Positions 38,827 through 49,010 of a stretch of 64,000 bases of DNA are shown piece by piece. A program made the translations under genes and the position numbers. This DNA comes from Pelagivirga sediminicola (lineage in GTDB: Bacteria; Pseudomonadota; Alphaproteobacteria; Rhodobacterales; Rhodobacteraceae). Location of the stretch: positions 1 through 64,000 of the forward strand of contig NZ_QCYH01000007.1 of the NCBI RefSeq assembly GCF_003072125.1. Direction: 5' to 3'. How positions within the stretch are numbered: the first letter of the stretch is position 1; each line of letters begins with the position of its first letter. The notes below the pieces were generated by a model that was not told the DNA's origin, did no database searches, and saw only the letters and a list, made by a program, of their open reading frames with translations.

Positions 38827-39822
38827 ATGAACTTTCACCTTGCACGACCTTTTGCCACTGCGCTGACCGGCGCGGTCGCTGCCGCCGCCTTCGCGCTGCC
38901 GGCCCTCGCAGCGGACTGGGACATGCCAACGCCCTATGGCGACAGCGTGTTCCACACCCAGAACATCCAGCAATTAGCCGAGGACGTGTCGGCCGCCACC
39001 GATGGCGGGCTGACCATCACGGTTCATTCGGCCGGATCGCTTTTCGGCCATCCTGAAATCAAGGATTCGGTGCGCCGCGGCCTTGCGCCTATCGGCGAGG
39101 TGCTGATGTCCCGGCTGGCCAACGAGGATCCGATCTTTGGCATCGATTCCGTGCCGTTCCTTGCCAGCAACTACGACGAATCCCGCGCGCTCTGGCAGGC
39201 GTCGCGCGAGGTCGTCACGCAGAAGCTGGCCGATCAGGGTCTGACGCTGCTCTATGCCGTGCCGTGGCCGGGGCAGAGCATCTATACCAAGGATCCGATC
39301 AGCTCGACCGCCGATCTGGAGGGCGCGAATTTCCGGGCCTACAATACGGCCACCGAACGTCTGGCGCAGCTGATGGGCGCGGTCCCGACCCAGCTGGAGA
39401 CCGGCGATATTCCGACCGCCTTTTCGACGGGGCGCGTCGCCGCGATGATCACCTCCCCCTCGACCGGCGTATCGAGCCAGGCTTGGGATTTCACCAATCA
39501 TTACACCGACACGCAGGCGTGGTTGCCCAAGAACATGGTCATCGTGAACACCGCCGCCCTCGAAGGGCTGCCCGAAGAGCAGCAGAGCGCGCTGATGGAG
39601 GCCGCCAAGGCCGCCGAGACGCGCGGCTGGGAAATGAGCCGTGCCGAGACCGACGAGAAGATCGCGACGCTCAAGGAAAACGGCATGACCGTTTCCGAAC
39701 CCAGTGACGAACTCGCGCAGCAATTGTCCGATATCGGCCAGACCATGACCGATGAATGGCTCGCCGAGGCCGGCGACGAGGGGGCGCAGGTCGTCGAGGA
39801 TTATCGCGCGTCGCTGAAGTGA
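38827..39822 (+). CDS. dctP: TRAP transporter substrate-binding protein (DctP family)
   Basis: This 331-aa protein has a signal peptide (to ALPALAA, about residue 27) and the DctP fold. The carboxylate-binding arginine region lies in [16 protein letters not shown], which in the family grips the ligand carboxylate. It is the first gene of dctPQM, and the ligand is thus probably a carboxylate such as 5-oxoproline or a hydantoin-derived acid, given the divergent oxoprolinase. Start chosen at the ATG that gives a clean signal peptide. Confidence 0.88.
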   Translation: MNFHLARPFATALTGAVAAAAFALPALAADWDMPTPYGDSVFHTQNIQQLAEDVSAATDGGLTITVHSAGSLFGHPEIKDSVRRGLAPIGEVLMSRLANEDPIFGIDSVPFLASNYDESRALWQASREVVTQKLADQGLTLLYAVPWPGQSIYTKDPISSTADLEGANFRAYNTATERLAQLMGAVPTQLETGDIPTAFSTGRVAAMITSPSTGVSSQAWDFTNHYTDTQAWLPKNMVIVNTAALEGLPEEQQSALMEAAKAAETRGWEMSRAETDEKIATLKENGMTVSEPSDELAQQLSDIGQTMTDEWLAEAGDEGAQVVEDYRASLK

Positions 39823-39895
39823 TCCGCGGCGGCGCCGGGCGGCACTCCGCCCTGCGCCCGCCCGAGGCATGTAGCATATCCTGAGGGGAAGCGTG

Positions 39896-40462
39896 ATGCG
39901 CCGTTTCATAAACCGCGTGCATGATGGCGCGCTGGCGCTGGCCGCCGCCTTCTTCGCCGCCATTGCCGTTCTGGTGCTGGTGCAGATCGCCGGGCGGCTT
40001 ATCGACCGGGCCGCGCGGGCGCTGGACATGGCGCCGCCGGGACTGACCATCCCCTCGCTCGCCGAGATCGGCGGATTCCTCTTTATCTCCGCCGTGTTTC
40101 TGGGCATGGCGGGCACCTTGCGCGCAGGCGGGCATGTGCGCGTCACGTTGCTGATCGGCGCCATGCCGCCCGGCCCCGCGCGCTGGCTGGGCGCGCTGGT
40201 GGCTGCCGGGGGGACCGCGCTTGCCGCCTTCGCCACGTGGTCCAGTTTGCTTCAGACATGGGACAGCTACGCCTTCGGCACTGTCAGCTTCGGCATGGTC
40301 AAGGTGCCGCTCTGGTGGCCGCAGGGGGCAATGACGCTGGGGCTGGGCCTGCTGGCGCTGGCGCTCGTGCAGGCCACGTGGCAGCTGATCATGGGGCACC
40401 AACCCGATTTCGATCTCGCCGAGACCGAGATGGCCGAGACCGGGCGCGAGGAGCCCCGCTGA
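39896..40462 (+). CDS. dctQ: TRAP transporter small membrane subunit (DctQ)
   Basis: This 188-aa protein has four predicted membrane helices with the DctQ pattern (SLAEIGGFLFISAVFLGMAGT, GGHVRVTLL, WWPQGAMTLGLGLLAL). GTG at 39893 and ATG at 39896 are both possible; AGGGG 7 nt upstream supports the ATG. Its TGA overlaps the ATG of dctM. It bridges the binding protein and the large membrane subunit. Confidence 0.88.
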   Translation: MRRFINRVHDGALALAAAFFAAIAVLVLVQIAGRLIDRAARALDMAPPGLTIPSLAEIGGFLFISAVFLGMAGTLRAGGHVRVTLLIGAMPPGPARWLGALVAAGGTALAAFATWSSLLQTWDSYAFGTVSFGMVKVPLWWPQGAMTLGLGLLALALVQATWQLIMGHQPDFDLAETEMAETGREEPR

Positions 40463-41766
40463 TGGAGATTGCCATCCTCGCCCCGCTGCTTGTCCTTGCC
40501 TTGTTCGCGACCCTCGCCGCCGGACTCTGGGTCGGGTTCGCGCTGATCGCGGTCGGGCTTCTGGCCATGGTGACGTCGGCGCCGGCGCCCGCGTCGCTGG
40601 TCTTTGCCACCAAGGTCTGGGGCGGGCTGACCGTCTGGGATCTGACCGCGCTGCCGATGTTCATCTGGATGGGCGAGATCCTTGTCCGCTCGCGGCTGTC
40701 ATCCGACATGTTCTCGGGGCTGTCGCCCTTTACGACGCGGCTTCCGGGGGGGCTTTTGCATGTCAACGTGATGGCCTGTGCGCTTTTCGCCGCCGTCTCG
40801 GGATCGTCGGCGGCGACGACCGCGACGGTGGGGCGCATGTCCGTCCCCGAACTGGGCGCGCGCGGCTATGACGACCGCATGATCATCGGCACGCTGGCCG
40901 GGTCGGGCACCTTCGGGTTTCTCATCCCGCCGTCGATCATCCTGATCGTCTATGGTGCCGCGACCGAGCAATCCATCGCCCGCCTCTTTCTGGCCGGGGT
41001 GGTGCCGGGGCTGATGCTGGCGGCGCTCTTTTCGGGATACATCATGCTCTGGGCGCTGCTGAACCGCGGCCGGATGCCCGCACCGGAACCGGCCACGTCG
41101 CTTGGCGCAGCCTTCCGCGCGGCCACGAAGCTTCTGCCGGTGCTGGTGCTGATCGTGGCGGTCATCGGCTCGATCTATGCCGGCATCGCCAGCCCGACCG
41201 AGGCGGCGGTCATCGGCGTGGCGGGCGCGCTGCTGCTGGCATGGACGACGCGCGCGCTGAGCCTGCGCGGCGTCTGGGATTCGCTGCGTGCGGCCACGAT
41301 CACGACCTGCATGATCTCCTTCATCCTTGCCGGGGCGGCATTTCTGACCGTGGCCATGGGCTATACCGGCATCCCGCGGCAGTTGGCGGCGTGGATCGGC
41401 GCGATGGATCTGTCGCCCTATGCGCTGCTGGCGGCGCTGACGGTGTTTTTCATCATCATGGGCATGTTCCTGGACGGGATCTCGATCGTGGTGCTGACCG
41501 TGTCGATCATCCTGCCGATGGTCATGGCGGCGGGGATCGATCCGATATGGTTCGGCATCTTCCTCGTGCTCGTGGTCGAGATGAGCCAGATCACCCCGCC
41601 CGTCGGCTTCAACCTCTTCGTGCTGCAAACGATCACGGGGCGCGATATCTTTACCATCGCGCGCTATGCGGCGCCCTTCTTCGGCCTTCTGGTTCTGGCC
41701 CTGGCGATCCTGTCGGTCTTCCCGCAGATCGCCCTTTGGCTGCCGGGAACGATGCTGAACCGATGA
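40462..41766 (+). CDS. dctM: TRAP transporter large membrane subunit (DctM)
   Basis: This 434-aa subunit has about twelve helices and the DctM motifs MFIWMGEIL, GSSAATTATVGRMSVPEL, FGFLIPPSIILIVYG and EMSQITPPVGFNLFV. It catalyses Na-coupled transport. ATG at 40462 begins directly at the dctQ stop; the open frame upstream is dctQ in another frame. The stop overlaps the regulator gene by 4 nt. Confidence 0.9.
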   Translation: MEIAILAPLLVLALFATLAAGLWVGFALIAVGLLAMVTSAPAPASLVFATKVWGGLTVWDLTALPMFIWMGEILVRSRLSSDMFSGLSPFTTRLPGGLLHVNVMACALFAAVSGSSAATTATVGRMSVPELGARGYDDRMIIGTLAGSGTFGFLIPPSIILIVYGAATEQSIARLFLAGVVPGLMLAALFSGYIMLWALLNRGRMPAPEPATSLGAAFRAATKLLPVLVLIVAVIGSIYAGIASPTEAAVIGVAGALLLAWTTRALSLRGVWDSLRAATITTCMISFILAGAAFLTVAMGYTGIPRQLAAWIGAMDLSPYALLAALTVFFIIMGMFLDGISIVVLTVSIILPMVMAAGIDPIWFGIFLVLVVEMSQITPPVGFNLFVLQTITGRDIFTIARYAAPFFGLLVLALAILSVFPQIALWLPGTMLNR

Positions 41767-42293
41767 GCGAAGAACGCCGCGATATTTCGCCCATCGGCCC
41801 CGTCGTCAGTTCGGCGCATCTGGCTGCATCGGGCCTGCCGGAGCTGTCCGAACTGGAATTCGCCGTGACCATGGCGAACCACGCCTTTCAACGCTGGATC
41901 ACCCGCTGCATGACCGCGGCAGGCGCCTCGGGCATGTCACCGCTTGAGGTGCTCATCCTGCATCTGGTCCGTCATCGGGGCCGCCCAAAAACCCTGGCCG
42001 ATATCTGCCTGATGCTGAACATCGAAGACACGCATCTGGTCAATTATGCGCTGCGCAAGCTAGCCGAACGCGGATTGGTCGAAACAGGGCGCAAGGCCAA
42101 GGAAAAGACCGTCGCCATCACCGACGAAGGCGCCGGACTATGTGCCCGCTACGCGGAAATACGCGAGGCGCTGCTGGTGCGCGGCGCCAAGGCCGCCGGG
42201 ATCGACCCGGTCGAGATCTCAAGGCTCTCGGCGCTGCTGCGCACGCTTTCGGGCAGCTACGATCAGGCGGCACGAGCAGCCGCGGCGCTGTGA
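41763..42293 (+). CDS. MarR-type winged-helix transcriptional regulator
   Basis: This 176-aa protein has a winged helix at about residues 55-120 (PLEVLILHLVRHRGRPKTLA, NIEDTHLVNYALRKLAERGL, TGRKAKEKTVAITDEG). It is co-translated with dctM and the following symporter. Proteins of this group are repeatedly found with TRAP genes in Rhodobacterales. It likely regulates the divergent oxoprolinase and TRAP genes through the repeats at 38711-38730 (inference). Confidence 0.85.
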   Translation: MSEERRDISPIGPVVSSAHLAASGLPELSELEFAVTMANHAFQRWITRCMTAAGASGMSPLEVLILHLVRHRGRPKTLADICLMLNIEDTHLVNYALRKLAERGLVETGRKAKEKTVAITDEGAGLCARYAEIREALLVRGAKAAGIDPVEISRLSALLRTLSGSYDQAARAAAAL

Positions 42294-43240
42294 TCCGCGC
42301 GCTGCGCTGGTGCGCGCGCCACGGTCGCTGGCTGCTGATCGCCGGTCTGGTCATCGGCATCGCATTGCCCGGACTGGCCCGCGCCATGGCGGGCGCGATC
42401 GTGCCGTTGATCGCGCTTTTGCTGTTCTTTGCAGCGCTGCGGATCGGTCCCCGCGCGGCCATTCCGCGCCGCGCTGCGCTGCCTCGCGCGCTGGGGCTGA
42501 CGCTGATCTTGCAACTGGTCGCCCCGTTGGTCGCCGCAGGTCTGCTGACCTGGGCGGGCCTGCTGCACACGGCGGGCGGGCTCGGCACCGTGCTGGTGCT
42601 GGCGGGCGCGCCGATCACCGGAGCGCCCGGCCTCGCGCTGATGAGCGGCGCAGATCCCGCAGCGGCATTGCGGCAACTGGTCCTCGGCACCGCGCTGCTG
42701 CCACTGACGGCCGTCCCGGTGTTTGCGCTTCTGCCGATTTTCCCCGACATGGGGGCCGTCGCCCTCGGCGCCGCGCGCCTGCTGGTCGTGATTGCGCTGG
42801 CGGGCGGATCGGCGTTTGCGCTGCATGCAGCAATGCCGCAGCTTCGCCGACAGGCCGCGGTCACCGCGATCGACGGCGCGCTGGCGCTATCCATGGCGCT
42901 TGTCGTGATCGGCCTGATGGCGGCAGTGGGGCCGGCCATCCTGGCGCTGGACATGGCGCTGCCGACACTCGTGGCGCTGGCTTTCGCGCTCAACCTCGGC
43001 CCGGCCATTGCAGTCTGGCACAGCTCACGCCTCGCGCTTCCTGCGCCGGAGGCGAGTGCCCTGGCAATCGCCGCCGGCAATCGCAACCTCGCGATCTTTC
43101 TGGCCGCGTTGCCGCCCGAGATGGTGACGCAGCTGCTGCTTTTCGTGGGATGTTATCAGGTGCCCATGTATCTCACGCCGCTGATCTTGCCGCGCCTGCT
43201 CGCCACCCTTCGGCAGCGGTATGGAGGTCGCGATACCTAG
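42290..43240 (+). CDS. BASS-like (bile acid:Na symporter fold) membrane protein
   Basis: This 316-aa protein has about nine or ten helices with SBF-like features: LLLFFAALRIG, VLVLAGAPITGAPGLALMSG and the crossover-helix region AIAAGNRNLAIFLAALP, then FVGCYQVPMYLTPLIL. It starts with GTG overlapping the regulator stop (GTGA), so it is coupled. The substrate is unknown; it may be an exporter or a second uptake route for an organic acid. Confidence 0.72.
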   Translation: MIRALRWCARHGRWLLIAGLVIGIALPGLARAMAGAIVPLIALLLFFAALRIGPRAAIPRRAALPRALGLTLILQLVAPLVAAGLLTWAGLLHTAGGLGTVLVLAGAPITGAPGLALMSGADPAAALRQLVLGTALLPLTAVPVFALLPIFPDMGAVALGAARLLVVIALAGGSAFALHAAMPQLRRQAAVTAIDGALALSMALVVIGLMAAVGPAILALDMALPTLVALAFALNLGPAIAVWHSSRLALPAPEASALAIAAGNRNLAIFLAALPPEMVTQLLLFVGCYQVPMYLTPLILPRLLATLRQRYGGRDT

Positions 43241-43423
43241 AGAAAAGTGAAAATGGCGGGCGGGCCTGCTCCCAAAGCGCAAAGCCTCATGCAAAAACGG
43301 TGTCTACAGGGTGGTAGCCCAGCACTCACAGGCCCCTTGGGGGTGACCAAATTACGTGATTCGACACTCACGAAACGGTTGGATGAGAAAATCACCCTGC
43401 ACCATCGATTCTCCATTCCGAAT

Positions 43424-44413
43424 TCAAAGCGGACGCTTGAGCCAACGCGAAATGACGCCGACAATACCTTCACGGAATAGCAGGACGCCGATCACAAAAA
43501 TCACCCCTTGGATCACTGTCACCCATGCGCCGAACGTCGCAAGGTAGTTCTGCATCGTCACGATCAGCGCGCCGCCCACCAGCGGGCCAAAGATCGTGCC
43601 CATTCCGCCCAGCAGCGTCATCAGCACCACCTCGCCCGACATCATCCAGTGCACGTCCGTCAGCGAGGCCAGCTGGAATACCTGGCTTTTCGTGGCCCCG
43701 GCCAGCCCGGCGAAGGTGGCCGATAGCACGAACACCATCAGCTTGTAACGATTGACGTTGTAGCCCAGCGAAATCGCGCGCGGCTCGTTCTCGCGGATCG
43801 CCTTCAGTACCTGGCCAAAGGGCGAATGGACGATGCGATAGAGAAAGAGGATGCCCCCAAAGGTCACGGCAAGCACGAAGAAATAGAGTGCAATGTTGTT
43901 TTCCAGCGAAATAAGCCCAAACAGATCGCCGCGCGGCACCGACTGGATACCGTCCTCGCCGCCCGTAAAGGGGACTTGCAGGGCAAAGAAATAGACCATC
44001 TGCGCAAAGGCCAGCGTCACCATGGCAAAGTAGATACCCTGCCTGCGGATCGACAGCCCGCCGATCACCAGCCCCAGAAAGGCCGCCGCCGCCGTGCCGC
44101 ACAGCACTGACAGTTCGGGCGTCAGGCCCCAGACCTTGGCGGCATGGGCGGCAACATAGCTGGCCCCGCCGAAATAGGCGGCATGCCCGAATGACAGCAG
44201 CCCGCCGAAGCCAAGCAGCAGGTTGAACGCCGCAGCGAAGAGGGCAAAACACATCACCTTCATCGCGAAGATCGGATAGACCATGAAAGGCAGCCCGGCC
44301 AAGAAGATCAGAAGTACGATAAAGATCACCTTGTGCAGCATGGGCATCCCTGCGGCCTGCGGAACGGGCGCTGCGGCAATGGTGTCGGTATCGGTATCTT
44401 GCGCAGCCATCAT
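43424..44413 (-). CDS. livM: Branched-chain amino acid-type ABC permease LivM
   Basis: This 329-aa permease has the LivM pattern (GFGGLLSFGHAAYFGGASYVA, LRAIRENEPRAISLGYNVNRYKLM-type loop with KAIRENEPRAISLG, GGMGTIFGPLVGGAL). Its start overlaps the livH stop by 4 nt. It is the last gene of livGFKHM. The N-terminus carries a 25-residue hydrophilic extension. Confidence 0.9.
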   Translation of the reverse strand: MMAAQDTDTDTIAAAPVPQAAGMPMLHKVIFIVLLIFLAGLPFMVYPIFAMKVMCFALFAAAFNLLLGFGGLLSFGHAAYFGGASYVAAHAAKVWGLTPELSVLCGTAAAAFLGLVIGGLSIRRQGIYFAMVTLAFAQMVYFFALQVPFTGGEDGIQSVPRGDLFGLISLENNIALYFFVLAVTFGGILFLYRIVHSPFGQVLKAIRENEPRAISLGYNVNRYKLMVFVLSATFAGLAGATKSQVFQLASLTDVHWMMSGEVVLMTLLGGMGTIFGPLVGGALIVTMQNYLATFGAWVTVIQGVIFVIGVLLFREGIVGVISRWLKRPL

Positions 44414-45297
44414 GCGGTCCTCCCGAACAGCCCTTCGGGCTTTATCAATAGCACGATCGCCATGATGACAAAGATCACCACAGCCGACCCTTCCGGGTAG
44501 AACACCCGCGTCAGCCCCTCGATGATGCCCAGCATGTAGCCGGTCACGATCGCGCCCAGGATCGAGCCCATGCCGCCGATCACGACCACCGCAAAGACAA
44601 CGATGATCAGGTCGGCGCCCATGTTGGGGTTCACCGAATAGATTGGCGCCGCCAGCACGCCGGCAAAGCCCGCCAGCGCGACGCCAAATCCGTATGTCAG
44701 CATGATCAGAAGCGGGACGTTGATCCCGAAGGCGCTGACCAGCGCAGGGTTTTCCGTGGCGGCGCGCAAATAGGCGCCAAGCCGCGTTTTTTCAATCGTG
44801 AACCAAGTGCCAAAGCAGACCAGAACCGATGCCACGACCACCCAGGCGCGATAATTCGGCAAGAACATAAAGCCCAGATTGTGCCCGCCCGACAAAATAT
44901 CCGGTATCCGGTAGGGCAGGCCCGACACGCCGTAGTAATGGCGAAACAGCCCCTGGATGATCAGCGCAAGCCCGAAGGTCAGCAGCAGCCCGTAAAGGTG
45001 ATCGAGGTGATAGAGACGCGACAGCATCGTGCGTTCCAGCACGATCCCGAAGGCGCCGACAATCAGCGGCGCCAGGATCAGGGACGGCCAGTATCCGATG
45101 CCCAGATAATGCAGCAGCATCCACGCGACGAATGCACCCGCCATATAAAGCGCGCCATGCGCGAAATTGATGATGTTGAGCAGACCGAAGATCACCGCCA
45201 GCCCCAGCGACAGAACCGCATAGAACGACCCGTTGATCAGCCCCAGCAACAGCTGGCCCAGAAGAACCTGCGGCGATATTCCCAAGAGCTCGAACAT
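44410..45297 (-). CDS. livH: Branched-chain amino acid-type ABC permease LivH
   Basis: This 295-aa permease has the LivH features NGSFYAVLSLGLAVIFGLLN, NFAHGALYMAGAF, RAATENPALVSAFGINV and GGMGSILGAIVTGYMLG. It forms the membrane channel with LivM. It is separated from the binding protein gene by 78 nt that hold a stable hairpin. Confidence 0.9.
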   Translation of the reverse strand: MFELLGISPQVLLGQLLLGLINGSFYAVLSLGLAVIFGLLNIINFAHGALYMAGAFVAWMLLHYLGIGYWPSLILAPLIVGAFGIVLERTMLSRLYHLDHLYGLLLTFGLALIIQGLFRHYYGVSGLPYRIPDILSGGHNLGFMFLPNYRAWVVVASVLVCFGTWFTIEKTRLGAYLRAATENPALVSAFGINVPLLIMLTYGFGVALAGFAGVLAAPIYSVNPNMGADLIIVVFAVVVIGGMGSILGAIVTGYMLGIIEGLTRVFYPEGSAVVIFVIMAIVLLIKPEGLFGRTA

Positions 45298-45333
45298 GGC
45301 AAAGTTCCGATGCGTTGTCGTGTGTCGTTATGC

Positions 45334-45364
45334 GCCGCCCACCGGGGATGTCCCGGCAGGCGGC
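45334..45364 (-). promoter_or_regulatory. Hairpin between livK and livH
   Basis: A 13-bp stem with two GU pairs in RNA (GCCGCCCACCGGG at 45334-45346 against CCCGGCAGGCGGC at 45352-45364, 5-nt loop). There is no T-run, so it is more likely to protect the binding-protein mRNA or attenuate than to fully terminate. Confidence 0.5.
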
Positions 45365-45375
45365 AGGTCTTGTTT

Positions 45376-46572
45376 TTACTGCTTGGTAAAGTCGCACTCA
45401 TCCAGCATCGGCAGGAACGCATCCTCGCCACTGATTGTGGAGATCTGATTGTACAGATCCCACTCGCCTGTCGACTGGTCCGGTGACTTCACTTCGAACA
45501 GGTACATGTCGTGGATCGCGCGGCCGTCACCGCGCACCGTGACCTTGCCAAAGAGCGGATCGTCGATCTCGGTCTCCTTCATCTTGGCCGCAACGGCCTT
45601 GCCGTCGGTGCTGCCCACGGCCTCGACCGCAGCCAGATAGGCCATCGTGCCGGAATAGACCCCGGCCTGCACCATCGTCGGCTGCGCGCCATGCGTGTCC
45701 ATGAAGCGCTTGGACCACGCGCGCGTTGTGTCGTTCTGGTCCCAGTAGAATGCCTCGGTCAGTGACAGGCCCTGCGCCGTCTGCGCCCCCAGCGCGTGGA
45801 CGTCGGTGACGAAGAACAGGAGCGCCGCCAGCTTCTGCCCGGCCTGCGTGATGCCGAATTCCGACGCCTGCTTGATGGCGTTGACCGTGTCGCCGCCCGC
45901 ATTGGCCAGCCCGATCACATCCGCGCCGCTGCCCTGCGCCTGAAGCAGGAAGGACGAGAAATCATTCGCCGGGAAGGGCACGTCGACTGTGCCCAGGACT
46001 TCGCCGCCATTCTCTTCGACGACGGCCGCGGTGTTTTCCTGAAGCGAATGGCCAAAGGCATAGTCAGCGGTCAGAAAGAACCACTTCTTGCCGCCCGCAT
46101 TTGTCATCGCGGCGCCCGTGCCGTTGGCCAGCGCGGCGGTGTCATATGTCCAGTGGATCGTCGTCGGACGGCACTGCTCGCGGGTGAGGGCGGTCGACCC
46201 GGCGCCGGAATCGATCAGGACGCCGTTCTTTTCGGCGGTGATGTCGGCCACTGCCAGCGCCACGGACGAGGTCGGCACGTCGAGGATCGCGTTCACGCCC
46301 TCTTCGTCATACCACCGGTTTGCGATGCTCGACCCGATATCGGGCTTGTTCTGGTGGTCGGCCGAGATGATCTCGACATTCAGGCCCTTGTCAGCGGCTT
46401 TGAAATCCTCGACCGCCATACGCGCGGCCACGACCGAGCCTTCGCCGGAAAGGTCCGCGTAGACGCCCGAACGGTCGTTCAGCACGCCCAGCTTGACGTC
46501 GATCCCCTGGGCGTATCCCGCCCCCGCGACCAGCGCGCCGAGCGCCGTTGTCAGTGCCAGCTTCTTCATCAT
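45376..46572 (-). CDS. Branched-chain amino acid-type ABC binding protein (LivK-like)
   Basis: This 398-aa protein has a signal peptide (MMKKLALTTALGALVAGAGYAQ) and a type I periplasmic binding fold (VKLGVLNDRSGVYADLSGEG, TADYAFGHSLQENTAAVV). The subgroup is the Peripla_BP_6 set used for amides, urea-like or aromatic compounds as well as amino acids, so the ligand is open. I chose ATG at 46572 behind GGAGG (8-nt spacing). Confidence 0.88.
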   Translation of the reverse strand: MMKKLALTTALGALVAGAGYAQGIDVKLGVLNDRSGVYADLSGEGSVVAARMAVEDFKAADKGLNVEIISADHQNKPDIGSSIANRWYDEEGVNAILDVPTSSVALAVADITAEKNGVLIDSGAGSTALTREQCRPTTIHWTYDTAALANGTGAAMTNAGGKKWFFLTADYAFGHSLQENTAAVVEENGGEVLGTVDVPFPANDFSSFLLQAQGSGADVIGLANAGGDTVNAIKQASEFGITQAGQKLAALLFFVTDVHALGAQTAQGLSLTEAFYWDQNDTTRAWSKRFMDTHGAQPTMVQAGVYSGTMAYLAAVEAVGSTDGKAVAAKMKETEIDDPLFGKVTVRGDGRAIHDMYLFEVKSPDQSTGEWDLYNQISTISGEDAFLPMLDECDFTKQ

Positions 46573-46620
46573 GACATTCTCCTCCTTGATGTGACGCATG
46601 TTGCGCCGGTTGGTCGATCT

Positions 46621-47332
<712 letters not shown>

Positions 47333-47340
<8 letters not shown>

Positions 47341-48082
47341 AGCCCGCTCCGATATAGGCCTCGATCACCTCGGGCGATTTGGATACCTCATCATAATCGC
47401 CCTCGGCCAGAACCTCGCCGCGCGCGAGGACAGTGATCCGGTCTGACAGGTTGGCGACGACCGACAGGTTATGCTCGACCATCAGGATCGTGCGGTTTTT
47501 CGCCACGCGCTTGATCAGCGCCGAAATACGCTCAATATCTTCCTGCGCCATGCCGGCCATCGGCTCGTCCAGCAGCAGCATTTCAGGCTCAAGCGCCAGC
47601 GTCGCCGCGATTTCCAGCGCGCGCTTGCGGCCATAGGATAATTCGGCGGCGCGATGATGGACGAATTCGGACAGGCCGACCTCCTCGATACGTTCGCGGG
47701 CCGCATCGTCAAAGCGCGTCAGCGATTTCTCAGAGCGCCAGAAATCAAAGCTCTCGCCGCGTTTGCGTTGAAGCGCGACGCGCACATTCTGAAGCACGGT
47801 CAAGTCAGGGAACACCGCCGATATCTGGAACGAACGCACCATGCCCAGCCGGGCAATCTGCGCAGGGGGCAGGCGGGTGATATCGCGACCCTCGTAGTGG
47901 ATTGTTCCACGAGTCGGTTGCAGAAACTTGGTCAACAGGTTGAAAAAGGTAGTCTTGCCAGCGCCGTTGGGGCCGATCAAAGCGTGAATCGTGCCTTTTT
48001 CGACCTTGAGATCGACGTCATTGACCGCGACGAACCCTTTGAACTCTTTGGTAAGCCCGCGCGCCTCGAGCACAATACTCAT
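47333..48082 (-). CDS. livG: Liv-type ABC ATPase LivG
   Basis: This 249-aa protein has Walker A GPNGAGKTTFFNLLTKFL, signature LSYGRKRALEIA, Walker B LLLDEPMAGMAQEDIE and VEHNLSVVANLSDRI. I chose ATG at 48082 (MSIVLEARGLTKEF) with GAAGG 5 nt upstream; longer starts at 48094 and 48118 have no usable ribosome binding site. It is the first gene of the livGFKHM operon. Confidence 0.9.
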
Positions 48083-48352
48083 ATTGGCCTTCATCCTTTT
48101 TCCATCCCGGCTGCTCACCGACGTTCAAGCCTGTCGGTAATTTGTACAGAGCGGGAAATTCCACGCTAACGTATGGTCTCGAAAAGTAAATAGATGGTGC
48201 ACTGTTTGATATTCGCGCCGGTTATTCATGTGTGGAATGCTAGCTGCCGCTGTTCAAGACTTTAAGAATCTTACTTTTTTGAAGTGGAAAGCGCTTCGAT
48301 GCCCGCACCACGCCAGCGGCGCTTTGGCCAAAAGCTGCGAGATAGAACTCAT

Positions 48353-48381
48353 TTGGCGTATCCCGATCGATGGCCTAGACT
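48353..48381 (+). promoter_or_regulatory. Promoter candidate for the flavodoxin-like gene
   Basis: TTGGCG (48353-48358) and TAGACT (48376-48381) with a 17-bp spacer lie so close to the ATG at 48390 that transcription would start at or next to the start codon, giving a leaderless mRNA. There is no Shine-Dalgarno sequence before 48390, which agrees. Confidence 0.35.
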
Positions 48382-48389
48382 ATTACGCG

Positions 48390-48875
48390 ATGGTGCAGCT
48401 TTTGATCGTTTATCATTCCAAGACGGGTGGCAGTCGTCAGATGGCCGAAGCGGCCTGTTCGGCGGCATGCGAAGAAGTGACGACAGTCTTAAAGACCGCG
48501 CAAGAGGCCGGTCCCGAAGATTTGCTGGGGGCAGACGGTTACATCTTTTGCGCACCGGAGAACCTCGCCGCGATTGCGGGCGTGATGAAGGATTTCTATG
48601 ACCGGAGCTATTATCCGGCCCTTGGACGTATCGAGGGGCGCCCATACGCACAGATGGTATGTGCCGGCTCGGACGGAGAGAGCGCGGCCCGCCAGACCGC
48701 GCGCATCGCCCAGGGTTGGCGGCTGAAGGACGTTCAGCCGCCATTGATCATTTGCACCCACGCGCAGACACCCGACGAGATTCTGGCCGAGAAGACGATC
48801 CCCGAAGAACAGCTTGCCCTTTGTCGCGACCTTGGCGCGGCGATGGGTGCAGGGCTGAGTATCGGCGCGTTTTGA
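48390..48875 (+). CDS. Flavodoxin/NAD(P)H-dependent FMN-binding family protein
   Basis: This 161-aa protein begins MVQLLIVYHSKTGGSRQMAE, whose S-K-T-G-G-S-R-Q loop is the FMN phosphate-binding loop of flavodoxin-like proteins. ADGYIFCAPENLAAIAGVMKDFYDR is the second flavin-contact region. It is probably a small electron-transfer flavoprotein or quinone/nitro reductase-like protein. The frame is open upstream to 48228, but similarity begins at 48390. It stands alone between the liv and rbbA operons. Confidence 0.78.
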   Translation: MVQLLIVYHSKTGGSRQMAEAACSAACEEVTTVLKTAQEAGPEDLLGADGYIFCAPENLAAIAGVMKDFYDRSYYPALGRIEGRPYAQMVCAGSDGESAARQTARIAQGWRLKDVQPPLIICTHAQTPDEILAEKTIPEEQLALCRDLGAAMGAGLSIGAF

Positions 48876-49010
48876 CGAGGCTATGGACTCGTAACCAATT
48901 GCGTCATCCATGCCCGCGCCGTCATCGGCCATCCCGGCCGTGCCTCCACCTCGCTGCAGCGGAGGCGCATCGCGGCGGTCCACATGCCATGCGCTACGGC
49001 ACGCGCGGCC

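Noticed and set aside
43241..43423. Possible small gene or RNA between the BASS gene and livM
   Set aside because: It is a 183-bp space between convergent genes; short open frames lack a ribosome binding site and motifs, and no clear hairpin with a T-run is seen.
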